Source: Sphingobacterium sp. SRCM116780
Lineage (GTDB): Bacteria > Bacteroidota > Bacteroidia > Sphingobacteriales > Sphingobacteriaceae
Assembly: GCF_021442025.1 (NCBI RefSeq)
Contig: NZ_CP090446.1
Span: forward strand, 1-64,000
Direction of reading: 5' to 3'
DNA: 64,000 nucleotides
A program made the translations under genes and the position numbers. Below are positions 9,399 through 18,098 of this stretch, one piece after another. Positions within the stretch are counted from its first letter, which is position 1, and each line of letters begins with the position of its first letter. The notes below the pieces were generated by a model. The model saw nothing but the letters and a program-made list of their open reading frames with translations. It searched no databases and was not told the DNA's origin.

Positions 9399-11039
9399 TT
9401 ATGCATAAAAAGCGACTAGAGGCATTGAACGTCCAGAGCCAAATGCCTTCGGGCTAACACGTAATATAGGTGGAGCCTGGAAGCGCTTAAATTCTGCGTT
9501 ATTCACCAATTTTACTATTCTTTGTACTAACGTTTCATCAAAACCTAATGCGACAATTTGTTCTTTAGATTGTTCTTTTTCGATATATTGAAATAATACT
9601 TGATCCAATAAATCATAGGGAGGTAAGGAGTCTGAATCTTTTTGATCAGGTCTTAATTCAGCAGAAGGAGCTTTTTCAATCGTATTTACAGGAATAATTT
9701 CTCCATTACGATTGATATAACGAGCAAGTTCATAAGCCTTAGACTTATAAACATCCCCAATAACGGAAATCGACCCCGCCATATCTCCATATAATGTCCC
9801 ATAACCAACCGCAGCCTCACTTTTATTAGAAGTATTTAATACAATATATCCCAATTTGTTAGAAATCGCCATCAATAAAGTACTTCTGGTACGTGCTTGA
9901 ATATTTTCTTCTGTAATATCCGCTTGAAGTCCCTCAAATAAAGGTGCTAAGGTAGATTCAAAAGCCTGCGCGACATCTTTTATAGGAATGATCTGATGCT
10001 TGCATTTTGTGTTCTTCACAAGATCTAAAGCATCTTGTATGGAATGATCAGATGAATAAATAGAAGGTAATAATATGGCAAGTACGTTTTCGGAACCAAG
10101 TGCTTCACATGCCAAGGCAGCCACAAGAGCCGAATCCAATCCCCCTGAAAGACCTAATACCGCTTTTTTAAATCCCGATTTATAGAAGTAATCTCGTAAA
10201 CCCAATAGCAAGGCATCGTGTATGAGGGCAATTTCTTGATCGGCTACTATAATGGGAACAGCATCAGATAGAATCGTATGATTACTATACTCCACAACTT
10301 GAAAATCCTCTTCAAATTTTTTTAATTCGCAACAGATATTTCCATTTTGGTCAAAAGCCAATGATCGTCCATCAAAAATAATATCCATATGAGCCCCTAC
10401 CTGGTTCACATAAATTAAAGGACACTTCGCTTTAGTTACATGTGATTGAAGTACGGCAACACGATTTTGAAAATGAGTATAAGAGAAAGGAGATGCAGCA
10501 ATGTTGATGAGTAAATCTGGATTTTCTTGACGGAGTTCTATCATAGGATCCCCTACGTACGAATTATTACCTTCATCGTCATCCCATAGATCTTCACAAA
10601 CAGTAAGTGCAATTTTTGTATTTTTATAGGTAAAGCATTCAAAGTTTCGATTGGGCTCGAAATAACGATATTCGTCAAATACATCATACGTTGGTAGTAG
10701 GCCCTTCTTACTCATATGCGTAACTTTTCCATTTTCAAGACAGACAGCAGCATTGTATAGCTTCTTTCCTTCTGGATCTGTATTTGGAATGGGGGCACCA
10801 ATAATACACAATATATCATGACAAGCATTTGCAATTTTGGTTATTGCTTCTTGGCAATGATATAAAAAACTAGCATTGTGTAATAAATCTTTTGCAGGAT
10901 AGCCTCCAATTGCTAATTCAGAAAAAACAATAATTTCAGCCTGTTGTGTTTTCGCTTTTTCGATAGCTGCAATAATCTTTGCAGTATTAGAACTGAAATT
11001 TCCGATATGATAATTTAATTGGGCTAAAGCTATTTTCAT
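9399..11039 (-). CDS. nadE: Glutamine-dependent NAD+ synthetase
   Basis: Makes NAD+ from deamido-NAD+ (NaAD), ATP and glutamine in the cytosol. The 546-residue protein is the two-domain form. The N-terminal nitrilase-like amidase domain has the triad E41 (SELAIGGYP), K112 (KKGLLPTY) and C148 (LTVCEDLWD). The C-terminal synthetase domain has the PP-loop SGGLDS at 298-303 and later the family blocks NTSNKSE and YGDMAGS. Length fits the family. It appears monocistronic on the minus strand, 71 bp upstream of the DUF4136 gene. Confidence 0.96.
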   Translation of the reverse strand: MKIALAQLNYHIGNFSSNTAKIIAAIEKAKTQQAEIIVFSELAIGGYPAKDLLHNASFLYHCQEAITKIANACHDILCIIGAPIPNTDPEGKKLYNAAVCLENGKVTHMSKKGLLPTYDVFDEYRYFEPNRNFECFTYKNTKIALTVCEDLWDDDEGNNSYVGDPMIELRQENPDLLINIAASPFSYTHFQNRVAVLQSHVTKAKCPLIYVNQVGAHMDIIFDGRSLAFDQNGNICCELKKFEEDFQVVEYSNHTILSDAVPIIVADQEIALIHDALLLGLRDYFYKSGFKKAVLGLSGGLDSALVAALACEALGSENVLAILLPSIYSSDHSIQDALDLVKNTKCKHQIIPIKDVAQAFESTLAPLFEGLQADITEENIQARTRSTLLMAISNKLGYIVLNTSNKSEAAVGYGTLYGDMAGSISVIGDVYKSKAYELARYINRNGEIIPVNTIEKAPSAELRPDQKDSDSLPPYDLLDQVLFQYIEKEQSKEQIVALGFDETLVQRIVKLVNNAEFKRFQAPPILRVSPKAFGSGRSMPLVAFYA

Positions 11040-11216
11040 TTTGCATTGATATTGATTAAAATAATTTAAAGCAAGATAAGAAGTTTTTAGCTTATCATTT
11101 TTGAATTGATCATATAAATCAACAAAAAATTACAAATCCTACAACGCATTTATGTATTTCACTTATATCGAAAACAGATAACCTAAAGGTAATAATTTTA
11201 GGGCTATTATTGAAAC

Positions 11217-11251
11217 AAAAAAGGATCTTTACAATTGTGAAGATCCTTTTT
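11217..11251 (-). terminator. Terminator of the first FKBP lipoprotein gene
   Basis: Inverted repeat AAAAAGGATCTT / AAGATCCTTTTT with a loop of about 10 nt and a T run on the minus strand, about 20 bp past the stop codon at 11272. Confidence 0.82.
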
Positions 11252-11271
11252 GTGACTTGTTTTGATTAAGC

Positions 11272-11847
11272 TTATTTAATATCAACCACTTCAATCGTAA
11301 AATCTAAAGGAGAATTTGCAGGAATTTTTGCTTGTGCAAAATTTCCATAAGCCCAATAAGAAGGAGTTACAATATGAATTTTAGAACCTTTTGTTAACCC
11401 TTTTACGGTTAAACCATTGGCAACTTTATCGCCAATTTTTTTAGGTAAGAAAGCGATATGCCAAGCAGGGATAAATTGTGATAATATACCTGAAATTCCT
11501 GTTGCTGAATTATTTTCATCAAATACAGTTCCATCCAGTAATTTTCCAGTATAACGAACGGTAATTTTTGGAGCTACTACAATTTTCTGCGATTGACCAT
11601 TTACCACAGTATCCTTTGTTGTATATTGGTATAAGCCGTCACCTTCTGCTATTGTTTGAAACCAAATTCCAGAATTTGTATCTAGTACTGATAAAGGAAA
11701 TTTAGCATTAACATAAGTCTTAATTGCTTGCGCATCAAGTTCAAATTGTTTGTTTGCGTCGAAATAATCAGTGTCATTTTTGCTACAAGATGCTAATGTG
11801 AATAATACAGCAACTAAGGCAAATAAATTTTTAATTGTCGTTTTCAT
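11272..11847 (-). CDS. FKBP-type peptidyl-prolyl isomerase lipoprotein
   Basis: Likely envelope-anchored proline isomerase of 191 residues. I chose the ATG at 11847 instead of the more upstream ATG at 11886 because it directly begins a lipoprotein signal (MKTTIKNLFALVAVLFTLASC). The C-terminal half is an FKBP domain: VRYTGKLLDGTVFDEN, FIPAWHIAFLPKKIG, KGLTKGSKIHIVTPSYWAYG and IPANSPLDFTIEVVDI. Conserved aromatic pocket positions appear altered in places, so catalytic activity is not certain. A paralogue lies immediately upstream (12014-12637), each with its own terminator. Confidence 0.9.
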   Translation of the reverse strand: MKTTIKNLFALVAVLFTLASCSKNDTDYFDANKQFELDAQAIKTYVNAKFPLSVLDTNSGIWFQTIAEGDGLYQYTTKDTVVNGQSQKIVVAPKITVRYTGKLLDGTVFDENNSATGISGILSQFIPAWHIAFLPKKIGDKVANGLTVKGLTKGSKIHIVTPSYWAYGNFAQAKIPANSPLDFTIEVVDIK

Positions 11848-11968
11848 GTGATTTTGGTATAAGGTCTTAATTTTTAACATTAGCATTATCTTGCTATTTG
11901 TCTGATTTTAAAAACTCAAAAGTATGTGCTTTAAGCATGAATAGCAATAATTATCAAATTAAATATTT

Positions 11969-12005
11969 AAAAACAAGCTTAATATCCATTTTTAAGCTTG
12001 TTTTT
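11969..12005 (-). terminator. Terminator of the second FKBP lipoprotein gene
   Basis: 14-bp perfect inverted repeat (AAAAACAAGCTTAA and its complement) with a 9-nt loop, ending in a T run when read on the minus strand; begins 9 bp past the stop at 12014. Confidence 0.82.
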
Positions 12006-12013
12006 AAATTTAA

Positions 12014-12637
12014 TTACTTGATTGATGTAACTTCAATTTCAGAATAAAGAGGTGAATTTGCAGGAACCTTGTCTTTTACAGTTGCATCATATCCATAAGG
12101 AGATGGTGCAACAAATTTTATTTTGCTTCCTTTTTTCAATCCTTTTGATGTTAACCCACCAATATTAATATCCTTACTATTGTAAGACATTTTCTTAGGA
12201 AAGAATGCGATTTGCCAAGCTGGAATAACCTGGGCCACAGAAAAAGTCGCTGGAGTATCATCTTTAGACTCATCTACAAGAGCCCCTTTATCTTGACCAT
12301 TCAGTAAATTAACTTTATATTTTGTCACTACAGTTGGAAACATGAGCGATCCGTTAGAATTGAATTGATACGTGTATGAAGCTTCTTCACCTTCAGCAAT
12401 TAAATCGTACCAAATACCAGTAGTGGAATCTAATTTTGGATTAACGAAGTTTTTCGTTGCAAATAATTTCAATTGAGGAGCTTGATCCTTGATTAACTTT
12501 TGAATTCGGGCATTGTTGATGGAATCTTTAATTCTCTGTTCTTCCGCTAACTTATCAAAATCGTCGGATTTATTACATGAAGCGAAAGCAATGATAACTG
12601 CTAATAGAGCAAAAAGGATTTTTGTGAAATTTTTCAT
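12014..12637 (-). CDS. FKBP-type peptidyl-prolyl isomerase-like lipoprotein (paralogue)
   Basis: 207-residue paralogue of the neighbouring FKBP lipoprotein. The ATG at 12637 is preferred over a TTG three codons earlier because it begins the signal MKNFTKILFALLAVIIAFASC. After a charged helix (about 25-50) comes an FKBP-like domain: KYKVNLLNGQDKGALVDES, VIPAWQIAFFPKKM, KGLKKGSKIKFVAPSPYGYD and VPANSPLYSEIEV. It is more diverged than its neighbour in the active-site region; for example the typical FDSS/FDEN segment is LVDESKDD. It may have a binding rather than a catalytic role. Confidence 0.84.
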   Translation of the reverse strand: MKNFTKILFALLAVIIAFASCNKSDDFDKLAEEQRIKDSINNARIQKLIKDQAPQLKLFATKNFVNPKLDSTTGIWYDLIAEGEEASYTYQFNSNGSLMFPTVVTKYKVNLLNGQDKGALVDESKDDTPATFSVAQVIPAWQIAFFPKKMSYNSKDINIGGLTSKGLKKGSKIKFVAPSPYGYDATVKDKVPANSPLYSEIEVTSIK

Positions 12638-13218
12638 AAAATTCAATAAATAAAATTTGATTATATAGATTGAACGTTTAATAGTTTTATTATGCTACAC
12701 ACTGTTAATGAAAAATAATCAAACGCCTCCTTTGCATTAAAATTATAAATCTGAGCGTTCGGTTTCAAAATAGAATTGTTGATAGGGTAATTTGATAATA
12801 CATCGAGTTCAACTGGTAAAATAGTAGGGAGCTGGTTCGTACCTCATTCGTACCTTGTTCGTACCTCGTTCGAACAAAAGCGAATGAGGTACGGTTGAAA
12901 TACGCATGAGCTACGTTTTAGATATGAGTTATTTTACTAGCTGATATCCCTTAAAAACCTTGTTTTACCCTTAAAGAATAAGGATGGTTAAATAATTACA
13001 TTCCGACCTGAAATTTACATGATTAGATTTTTTACGATCATCTGTTTACATGATGTTGTTGATCTCTTTTGCGTACATACTTAATTGTTCTTTTTCAAAA
13101 GATTTTGAAAAAATTTACCAATACATAGGATCATAATTACCTTGATATGCTGTTAAAAACAGTAAACAATAGTTATAAATGCTAATAAAAAACAGCTATA
13201 AAGGAATATAATCTCTTA
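12638..13218. other. Intergenic region, 581 bp, holding a nested palindromic repeat element
   Basis: No ORF or RNA gene that I can support. It contains the repeat element at 12835-12893 (listed separately), promoter space for the FKBP gene on the minus strand, and an AT-rich segment with a weak CTGTT/AACAG hairpin near 13159-13171 that could be part of the 3' region of the thioredoxin gene. Confidence 0.5.
12835..12893. repeat. 11-bp tandem repeats folded into a nested palindrome
   Basis: Three tandem 11-mers with consensus GTTCGTACCTC occupy 12835-12867, followed by a partial fourth (GTTCGAAC). A perfect 13-bp inverted repeat joins CGTACCTCATTCG (12838-12850) to CGAATGAGGTACG (12881-12893). 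Inside its loop, TTGTTCG (12855-12861) pairs with CGAACAA (12871-12877). Decayed inverted copies (GCATGAGCTACG) continue to about 12915. GC content is well above the surrounding sequence. It lacks a T run and lies about 200 bp from the nearest gene end, so it is not a simple terminator. Confidence 0.75.
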
Positions 13219-13677
13219 TTAATTCTTGAATAAGCTAAGCAGCTTTTTGCTAGATAAATAGGAAAAGTTACGATGGGTTACTTCAAAGTTTTTGTTCAGG
13301 ATTATTGTTGTAGGAAAAGAATATCCCTGTTTTCTAGCAGCTAAAAGCTGAGCAATTTCATGAATTGAATTTCTTGATTTCGGGTTGGAATTTTTTAACA
13401 ATTGTCCTTCAAATAAAAATTCATCTTTACTCTCAGCATTGAATCTCACTGGATAGAATTTGTTATTTAGTTCTTTTATGATTTCAGCATTTGAAAACAC
13501 TTCATTTTCCATTTTTCTGCAATAGGAACACCAATCTGTATAAAAGAAAATAAATACAGGTTTTGGATTTATTTTTAATGAATCTGATAATTGTGGAAAT
13601 GAAATCCAATTCACCTCTTGCGCCTGAATAGGAAGGCGCAAGAATAGGAACAGGAAGAATGTAAGTGTGATTCGCAT
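13219..13677 (-). CDS. Secreted thioredoxin-fold protein
   Basis: 152 residues with a signal peptide (residues 1-20, ending PIQAQ) and a thioredoxin fold: VFIFFYTDWCSYCRKM gives a CxxC at C50 and C53, and GYSFPTTIIL supplies the cis-proline. The WCSYCRKMEN context is typical of thioredoxin_7/DUF255-like periplasmic reductases. Its ATG overlaps the TAA of the TonB receptor gene by one base (TAATG), so translation is probably coupled. A role in keeping the receptor or its metal ligand reduced is inference from context. Confidence 0.85.
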   Translation of the reverse strand: MRITLTFFLFLFLRLPIQAQEVNWISFPQLSDSLKINPKPVFIFFYTDWCSYCRKMENEVFSNAEIIKELNNKFYPVRFNAESKDEFLFEGQLLKNSNPKSRNSIHEIAQLLAARKQGYSFPTTIILNKNFEVTHRNFSYLSSKKLLSLFKN

Positions 13678-16004
13678 TAATGAAAATGGCCAATTTTAAT
13701 ACCAAAGGTTAGTGTCCGCGGCTTGGTAGGGCCATAGATGTAATTTGAATCTCGATTAGCACCTGTATCAAAATCTTTTTGAAAAGCATTAAACATATTT
13801 TGAACACCTGCAAAAATTTCCAAATTAAAATCTTTATGAATCGCAAATGTATAACCCAATCGCGCATTTAACTCTATAAAGTCTGTTGTCTTTTTAAGAC
13901 TCATGATCTGCTGTTGAATATGAGAAATCATCATTTTTCCTGTATACACTCCTGTAAGATCAACAGTGAATTTTTGCGTAGCTTTCCAATTGGCATTTAA
14001 ATACCCGTAGACATTCGGTGTACGTAGAAAATCTTTAGATAAAATGGCTTCTTGACCTGTCTTCGCTTCTGCAATTAATTGGGGTGACTTAAATTGAGAT
14101 TGTTGAATAGTTCCTCCAGTCTGTAGCGTAAAGACACGAGAAGGTGCAATATTCAGTTCAAGGTTTGTTCCATAAACATAGGCATCTGTTCCATTTCTCA
14201 TTTCTTCAATCATGATATCATTGGATTCTGAGGTTAAAACTGTCGTAAATGGATTGTTCAATTGGGTATAAAACCCCTCTACCAAAAGACTTGTTTGTGT
14301 ATTGCCAAAATTTCTATTGAAGTTAAATGACCCTGTATAAGCATTGGAATATTCGGTTTTTAGATGCTCTCCAATCAAAACAAATACTTGTTTTCCTCCA
14401 ATGGAAGTAACATGCATATCTTCATTAAAAGCTTGTGGAGCACGAAATCCACGTGCATAGCCTCCACGAAATTGAATGTTATCATGGATGTCGTATAAAA
14501 TAGTTAAACGTGGATTCCAAGACCCAAAATTCTTTTGACTATTCCGTTCTGTTTGCTGCAATTGGTAACTTCCATCGACAAAGATATAGTCATATCGCAT
14601 ACCTATTAATGCTTTAAAAGAGGCTAACGGTTTCCATTCATACTGCGCATAAGTTCCTATTCCTTTCGTTTTCTGATCAATGATACGTTGATATCCGGGG
14701 ATTTGATCGTTGGTGTTGTTATAGTTGAACTCGATACCGCCAGTGAATACATCTTCATCAAAACTATTCGTATATTGCGTACCCGTAACGAAAGATACAT
14801 CGTCCGTATCCCCATAAGAATTTGCGGCTCTTAAGCTATCCGTTGTAGTGGGGGCATCGCCCAAACCACCATAAAAGCTTTTGCGTGTTGTCTTTTGTCC
14901 AGATGCATACACAGATATTTTCTGCTTATAATTTGCTAAGTAGTGGTCATAAGTCAATCCTCCAATAAGAGAACTGGTTTCTAATTGTTCAGTAATGGCT
15001 GTGAAATGTGGTGATTTGGTAAACTGATCTCCGCCTCTTCGGAATTCATGAATCGTACTCAAGTCTAATGTTATCTTGTTAAATTCAGATGGTTTAAAAA
15101 AAGCTTTGCTACCAAAAGTAGTATTTTTTAATTGTGTTATTTCAGAGAAACCATCATCGTTTTTATCATAGGGTTGACGGTCGCGATGCATACCATAAAA
15201 AGTCACCCCAGTGATTAAATCCTCATCTACGAAGGAAGTATTGAAATCGATGGTATTATCCCAGCTTTGTCCTCCTATGAGTGAATTGGTAGATTTTATT
15301 TGCCAATCATTTTCGACAGGATCTTTTGTTATAATGTTAATGGTACCTGCTATGGCATTTGCTCCAAATAGAGCAGACCCACCACTACGAACGACTTCAA
15401 TGCGGTCAATCATACTCGTAGGTAATTGATCTAAACCATAGACACTGTTAAGTGCACTGAAAACAGAACGACTATTGATTAAGATTTGGGAATATGCTCC
15501 TTCTAAACCATTTAATCTCACTTGTGAAAAGCCACAATTCTGACAATTGTTCTCGACACGCACACCAGGTTGATAATTTAGGGTCTCGGACATAGCAACG
15601 GATTGAGTCGCTTGAAAAAGCTTAGGGCCCAAAACCTGCACAATGACAGGAGCTTCTTTTTTATTCACACCATAACGTGTTGCACTGACGACAACTTCAT
15701 TAAGATGAAGATTGTCTGCTAATAATTTGAAGAGTAGGGTTGAATCTGTTGTGAATACGGTTTTTTTTAAGGTTTGATAGCCAATAGCTGTAATCAGAAG
15801 ATTTAGCTTCTGTTTACCCACGTTCGGAATCACAAATTGTCCTATCGAATCTGATACTGTTGCAATTTCACTGTTTTCTATGCTGATGGTTGCACCAGAA
15901 ATGGAGCCCCCTTCTTTATTAGTGACTTGGCCAACTAATTTGTGTTGTGCTTGAGCATATATATTGGTCATCATGAAGAGGATCAATAAATTGATGTTTT
16001 TCAT
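13677..16004 (-). CDS. TonB-dependent outer membrane receptor (siderophore/metal type)
   Basis: Ligand-gated outer membrane transporter of about 775 residues. I chose the ATG at 16004, which begins the signal MKNINLLILFMMTNIYAQAQ, rather than 16049. After a carboxypeptidase-like domain (KLVGQVTNKEGGSISGATI) comes a plug with LNEVVVSATRYG, and then a CxxC pair (C154 and C157, NNCQNCGFSQVRLNGLEG), IDRIEVVRSGGSALFGANAI and a 22-strand-type barrel. It is the single-protein receptor class, not SusC. It is flanked upstream by a small membrane protein and downstream by a thioredoxin, all on the minus strand. The ligand is unknown; a metal or metal complex is most likely. Confidence 0.9.
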   Translation of the reverse strand: MKNINLLILFMMTNIYAQAQHKLVGQVTNKEGGSISGATISIENSEIATVSDSIGQFVIPNVGKQKLNLLITAIGYQTLKKTVFTTDSTLLFKLLADNLHLNEVVVSATRYGVNKKEAPVIVQVLGPKLFQATQSVAMSETLNYQPGVRVENNCQNCGFSQVRLNGLEGAYSQILINSRSVFSALNSVYGLDQLPTSMIDRIEVVRSGGSALFGANAIAGTINIITKDPVENDWQIKSTNSLIGGQSWDNTIDFNTSFVDEDLITGVTFYGMHRDRQPYDKNDDGFSEITQLKNTTFGSKAFFKPSEFNKITLDLSTIHEFRRGGDQFTKSPHFTAITEQLETSSLIGGLTYDHYLANYKQKISVYASGQKTTRKSFYGGLGDAPTTTDSLRAANSYGDTDDVSFVTGTQYTNSFDEDVFTGGIEFNYNNTNDQIPGYQRIIDQKTKGIGTYAQYEWKPLASFKALIGMRYDYIFVDGSYQLQQTERNSQKNFGSWNPRLTILYDIHDNIQFRGGYARGFRAPQAFNEDMHVTSIGGKQVFVLIGEHLKTEYSNAYTGSFNFNRNFGNTQTSLLVEGFYTQLNNPFTTVLTSESNDIMIEEMRNGTDAYVYGTNLELNIAPSRVFTLQTGGTIQQSQFKSPQLIAEAKTGQEAILSKDFLRTPNVYGYLNANWKATQKFTVDLTGVYTGKMMISHIQQQIMSLKKTTDFIELNARLGYTFAIHKDFNLEIFAGVQNMFNAFQKDFDTGANRDSNYIYGPTKPRTLTFGIKIGHFH

Positions 16005-16244
16005 TGAAATATAGTTGTTTTTATTAGGTAATGAAGCTTTCATGAGCACATTTTTATACTTTCAAATGCGTTTAAGACAACGCTTTGTTCAGTTCATGGC
16101 CATTTGTGAGCGGTATGCTCATGCTCGTTTCATTTTCTTGCTTGAAATAATAAAATAATGCGACACATCGTGATATGACTCACCTATGTGAACGACAAAT
16201 AAGCATTCTTCTAAGCGTAGATGAATGCGAAAGATGAATTGATA

Positions 16245-16604
16245 TTAAGCAAGAATTGGAGGACCCCGAAGAAAAGCATGATCGACTATACGATTAGAAA
16301 AAAATGCTGTATAGACCTGATAGCTATAAACACGAAAAGCTGTAAGAATTGGTTCTTCAAAAAGGATAAATTCACTCTGAATAAAATTTTGATGATAAAC
16401 GACATTGAGAAAGTCAATTTGATCATCAGATTCTTGTGGTCTTGGTTGATCACTGGTAAAATCGTAAGGGTGATTGTGCATGACAATCTCTCCGTTGGAC
16501 TTAACCTCCTTGTGCATAAAAATAACACCAGAAATAATAATTAAGCTCATCAATGCAAGTTGCATGGACGCTAATATATTTCTGATATTTACTTTATAGG
16601 ACAT
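16245..16604 (-). CDS. Small membrane protein with C-terminal LRGPP motif, next to a TonB receptor
   Basis: 119 residues, no family that I can name with certainty. One N-terminal membrane segment or uncleaved signal (about 14-29, LALMSLIIISGVIF) is followed by an acidic exported portion with scattered His (MHKE, VMHNHPYDF, VYHQNF, VDHAF) and a C terminus ending DHAFLRGPPILA. Short exported proteins ending in an RxPP-type motif beside TonB receptors occur in metal-uptake settings (DUF2946-like; recollection, not verified). It is 240 bp upstream of the receptor ATG on the same strand. An opposite-strand ORF overlaps it, but the membrane segment and gene context favour this strand. Confidence 0.6.
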   Translation of the reverse strand: MSYKVNIRNILASMQLALMSLIIISGVIFMHKEVKSNGEIVMHNHPYDFTSDQPRPQESDDQIDFLNVVYHQNFIQSEFILFEEPILTAFRVYSYQVYTAFFSNRIVDHAFLRGPPILA

Positions 16605-16611
16605 GAAAATA

Positions 16612-16640
16612 ATAAAAAAGCACTCGAAAAAGCGAGTGCT
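16612..16640 (-). terminator. Terminator of the panC-panD operon
   Basis: 8-bp perfect stem AGCACTCG/CGAGTGCT with a 6-nt loop, followed on the minus strand by TTTTTTATTATT; 54 bp past the panD stop. Confidence 0.8.
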
Positions 16641-16694
16641 GTAAAATTATTGAAAATAAACGAAGCTTTCTACTGAAAGTTCGCTTTTGTAAGA

Positions 16695-17045
16695 TTATTT
16701 TATCAATTGATTATTGTCATCTGGAAAAACTAGGCTCGGAACATGTTTCTTTGCTTCTTCCATTTCCATTTGTGCATAGGAAATGATAATCACAATATCA
16801 CCAACCTGAACTAATCTTGCTGCCGCGCCATTTAAGCAAATCGTACCAGAAGCCCTTTTACCTGGAATGACGTATGTTTCTAAACGGGCTCCGTTATTAT
16901 TATTAACAATTTGAACTTTTTCATTTGCAATAATATTTGCTGCTTCCATTAAATCCTCATCAATCGTGATACTGCCAACGTAATTCAGTTCGGCTTGTGT
17001 AACACGGACACGGTGGATTTTAGATTTCATTACCTCTATAATCAT
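16695..17045 (-). CDS. panD: Aspartate 1-decarboxylase precursor
   Basis: Converts L-aspartate to beta-alanine for pantothenate synthesis. The 116-residue pro-enzyme shows the whole family pattern: [20 protein letters not shown], where autocleavage occurs between Gly and Ser of YVGS to create the pyruvoyl group, then [13 protein letters not shown] and [17 protein letters not shown]. The start MIIEVMKSK matches relatives better than the internal Met. It follows panC by 57 bp, so both limiting steps of the pathway are transcribed together, with a terminator after panD. Confidence 0.96.
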   Translation of the reverse strand: MIIEVMKSKIHRVRVTQAELNYVGSITIDEDLMEAANIIANEKVQIVNNNNGARLETYVIPGKRASGTICLNGAAARLVQVGDIVIIISYAQMEMEEAKKHVPSLVFPDDNNQLIK

Positions 17046-17102
17046 CGGACAAAGTTAGATTTTTCTTGTAAAAATATAAAGTCAATAAGCATATTGTGAC
17101 AA

Positions 17103-17948
17103 TTAATTCAAAATCATGTTGTCAATGAGTCTTACATCTTCCACCCAAGCGGTAACAAGTGCAACGTATTTCTTTCCAGGTTCAATTACGTTCGCTTGAT
17201 GGAGTGTTGTTGTTTCGCAGATCGCTAAATATTCCAAAGAAACGCCATCACTTTGCTGCAACTTGTCACTTGCTTGTTCTTGTAATTCAGCAAGGGGTTG
17301 AATAGCAAAATTATCTTTTATAAATTGTAATGTGCTTGATAATGCTAAAGCCTGAGTCTTACCGTTAGCAGAAAGACGCATATTTCTTGAACTTAGTGCC
17401 AATCCATTTTTATCTCGAATAGTAGGACATAAAGCGATTGTTATCGGTAAGTTTTTTTCTTTGATCATGTGTTGGATCACCATGACTTGTTGAAAATCTT
17501 TTTGACCAAAGCAAGCGATATCAGGTTGAACTAAATGGAACAATTTGTAAACAACTTGTGTCACTCCTTGAAAATGTCCGGGTCTCATTTTACCTTCCCA
17601 CATTTCATCTAATCCATTGAGATCGATATGCCACTTCTCTTGAGGATCAGGATACATTTCTGCGACAGAAGGTAAAAATAAAACATCGCAATCGGCAGCT
17701 TCTAATAGTTGTATATCCTGCTCAAGCGGTCTCGGGTATTTTTCTAAATCTTTGGGGTCGTTGAATTGCGTTGGATTAACAAAAATACTACACACTCGGA
17801 TGTCAGACAACGGTTTTGCATAGTTCAATAATGAAATATGTCCCTCATGTAATGCTCCCATAGTTGGGATAAGTGCTATTTTTTTGAGGTTGACACGTTC
17901 AGTTTCTAGATAATCCTGTAGCTCCTTTTTAGTCTTGAAAATTTTCAC
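17103..17948 (-). CDS. panC: Pantothenate synthetase
   Basis: ATP-dependent condensation of pantoate with beta-alanine to pantothenate. 281 residues; the nucleotide-binding PTMGALHEGH is at 28-37, followed by SIFVNPTQFNDPKDLEKYPR, FGQKDFQQVMVI and the KMSKS-equivalent LALSSRNMRLS. Length is as expected. It is the first gene of panC-panD and is divergent from the starch-synthase-domain gene, with a 150-bp shared promoter region. Confidence 0.97.
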   Translation of the reverse strand: MKIFKTKKELQDYLETERVNLKKIALIPTMGALHEGHISLLNYAKPLSDIRVCSIFVNPTQFNDPKDLEKYPRPLEQDIQLLEAADCDVLFLPSVAEMYPDPQEKWHIDLNGLDEMWEGKMRPGHFQGVTQVVYKLFHLVQPDIACFGQKDFQQVMVIQHMIKEKNLPITIALCPTIRDKNGLALSSRNMRLSANGKTQALALSSTLQFIKDNFAIQPLAELQEQASDKLQQSDGVSLEYLAICETTTLHQANVIEPGKKYVALVTAWVEDVRLIDNMILN

Positions 17949-18019
17949 TTTTAGAAATTTTAATACGAAGCAAAAGTGAGCAATTAATTTGTGATTATAA
18001 AACGATGATTTGTAATGAA

Positions 18020-18050
18020 TTGTATTCTTGGGATATTTTGTGTATCTTTG
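18020..18050 (+). promoter_or_regulatory. Bacteroidota-type promoter for the starch-synthase-domain gene
   Basis: TTG at 18020-18022, 20-bp spacer, TATCTTTG at 18043-18050. This fits the known Bacteroidota housekeeping consensus (TTTG, about 19-21 bp, TAnnTTTG). It lies 48 bp before the ATG at 18099. Confidence 0.65.
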
Positions 18051-18098
18051 TACACCGATTTTACTGTTCTAATAAAAAATAAATAAATAAAACTGGAG

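Noticed and set aside
12835-12893. CRISPR or simple terminator interpretation of the 11-bp repeat element
   Set aside because: Units are directly adjacent with no spacers, and there is no T run after the hairpin.
16050-16244. Possible cobalamin or other riboswitch upstream of the TonB receptor
   Set aside because: I could not find the conserved core elements of a B12 box or another riboswitch that I know in this 195-bp leader.
16221-16544. 107-codon plus-strand ORF overlapping the small LRGPP protein gene
   Set aside because: It lies antisense to a gene with a membrane segment and same-strand neighbours, and its product has no recognisable features.
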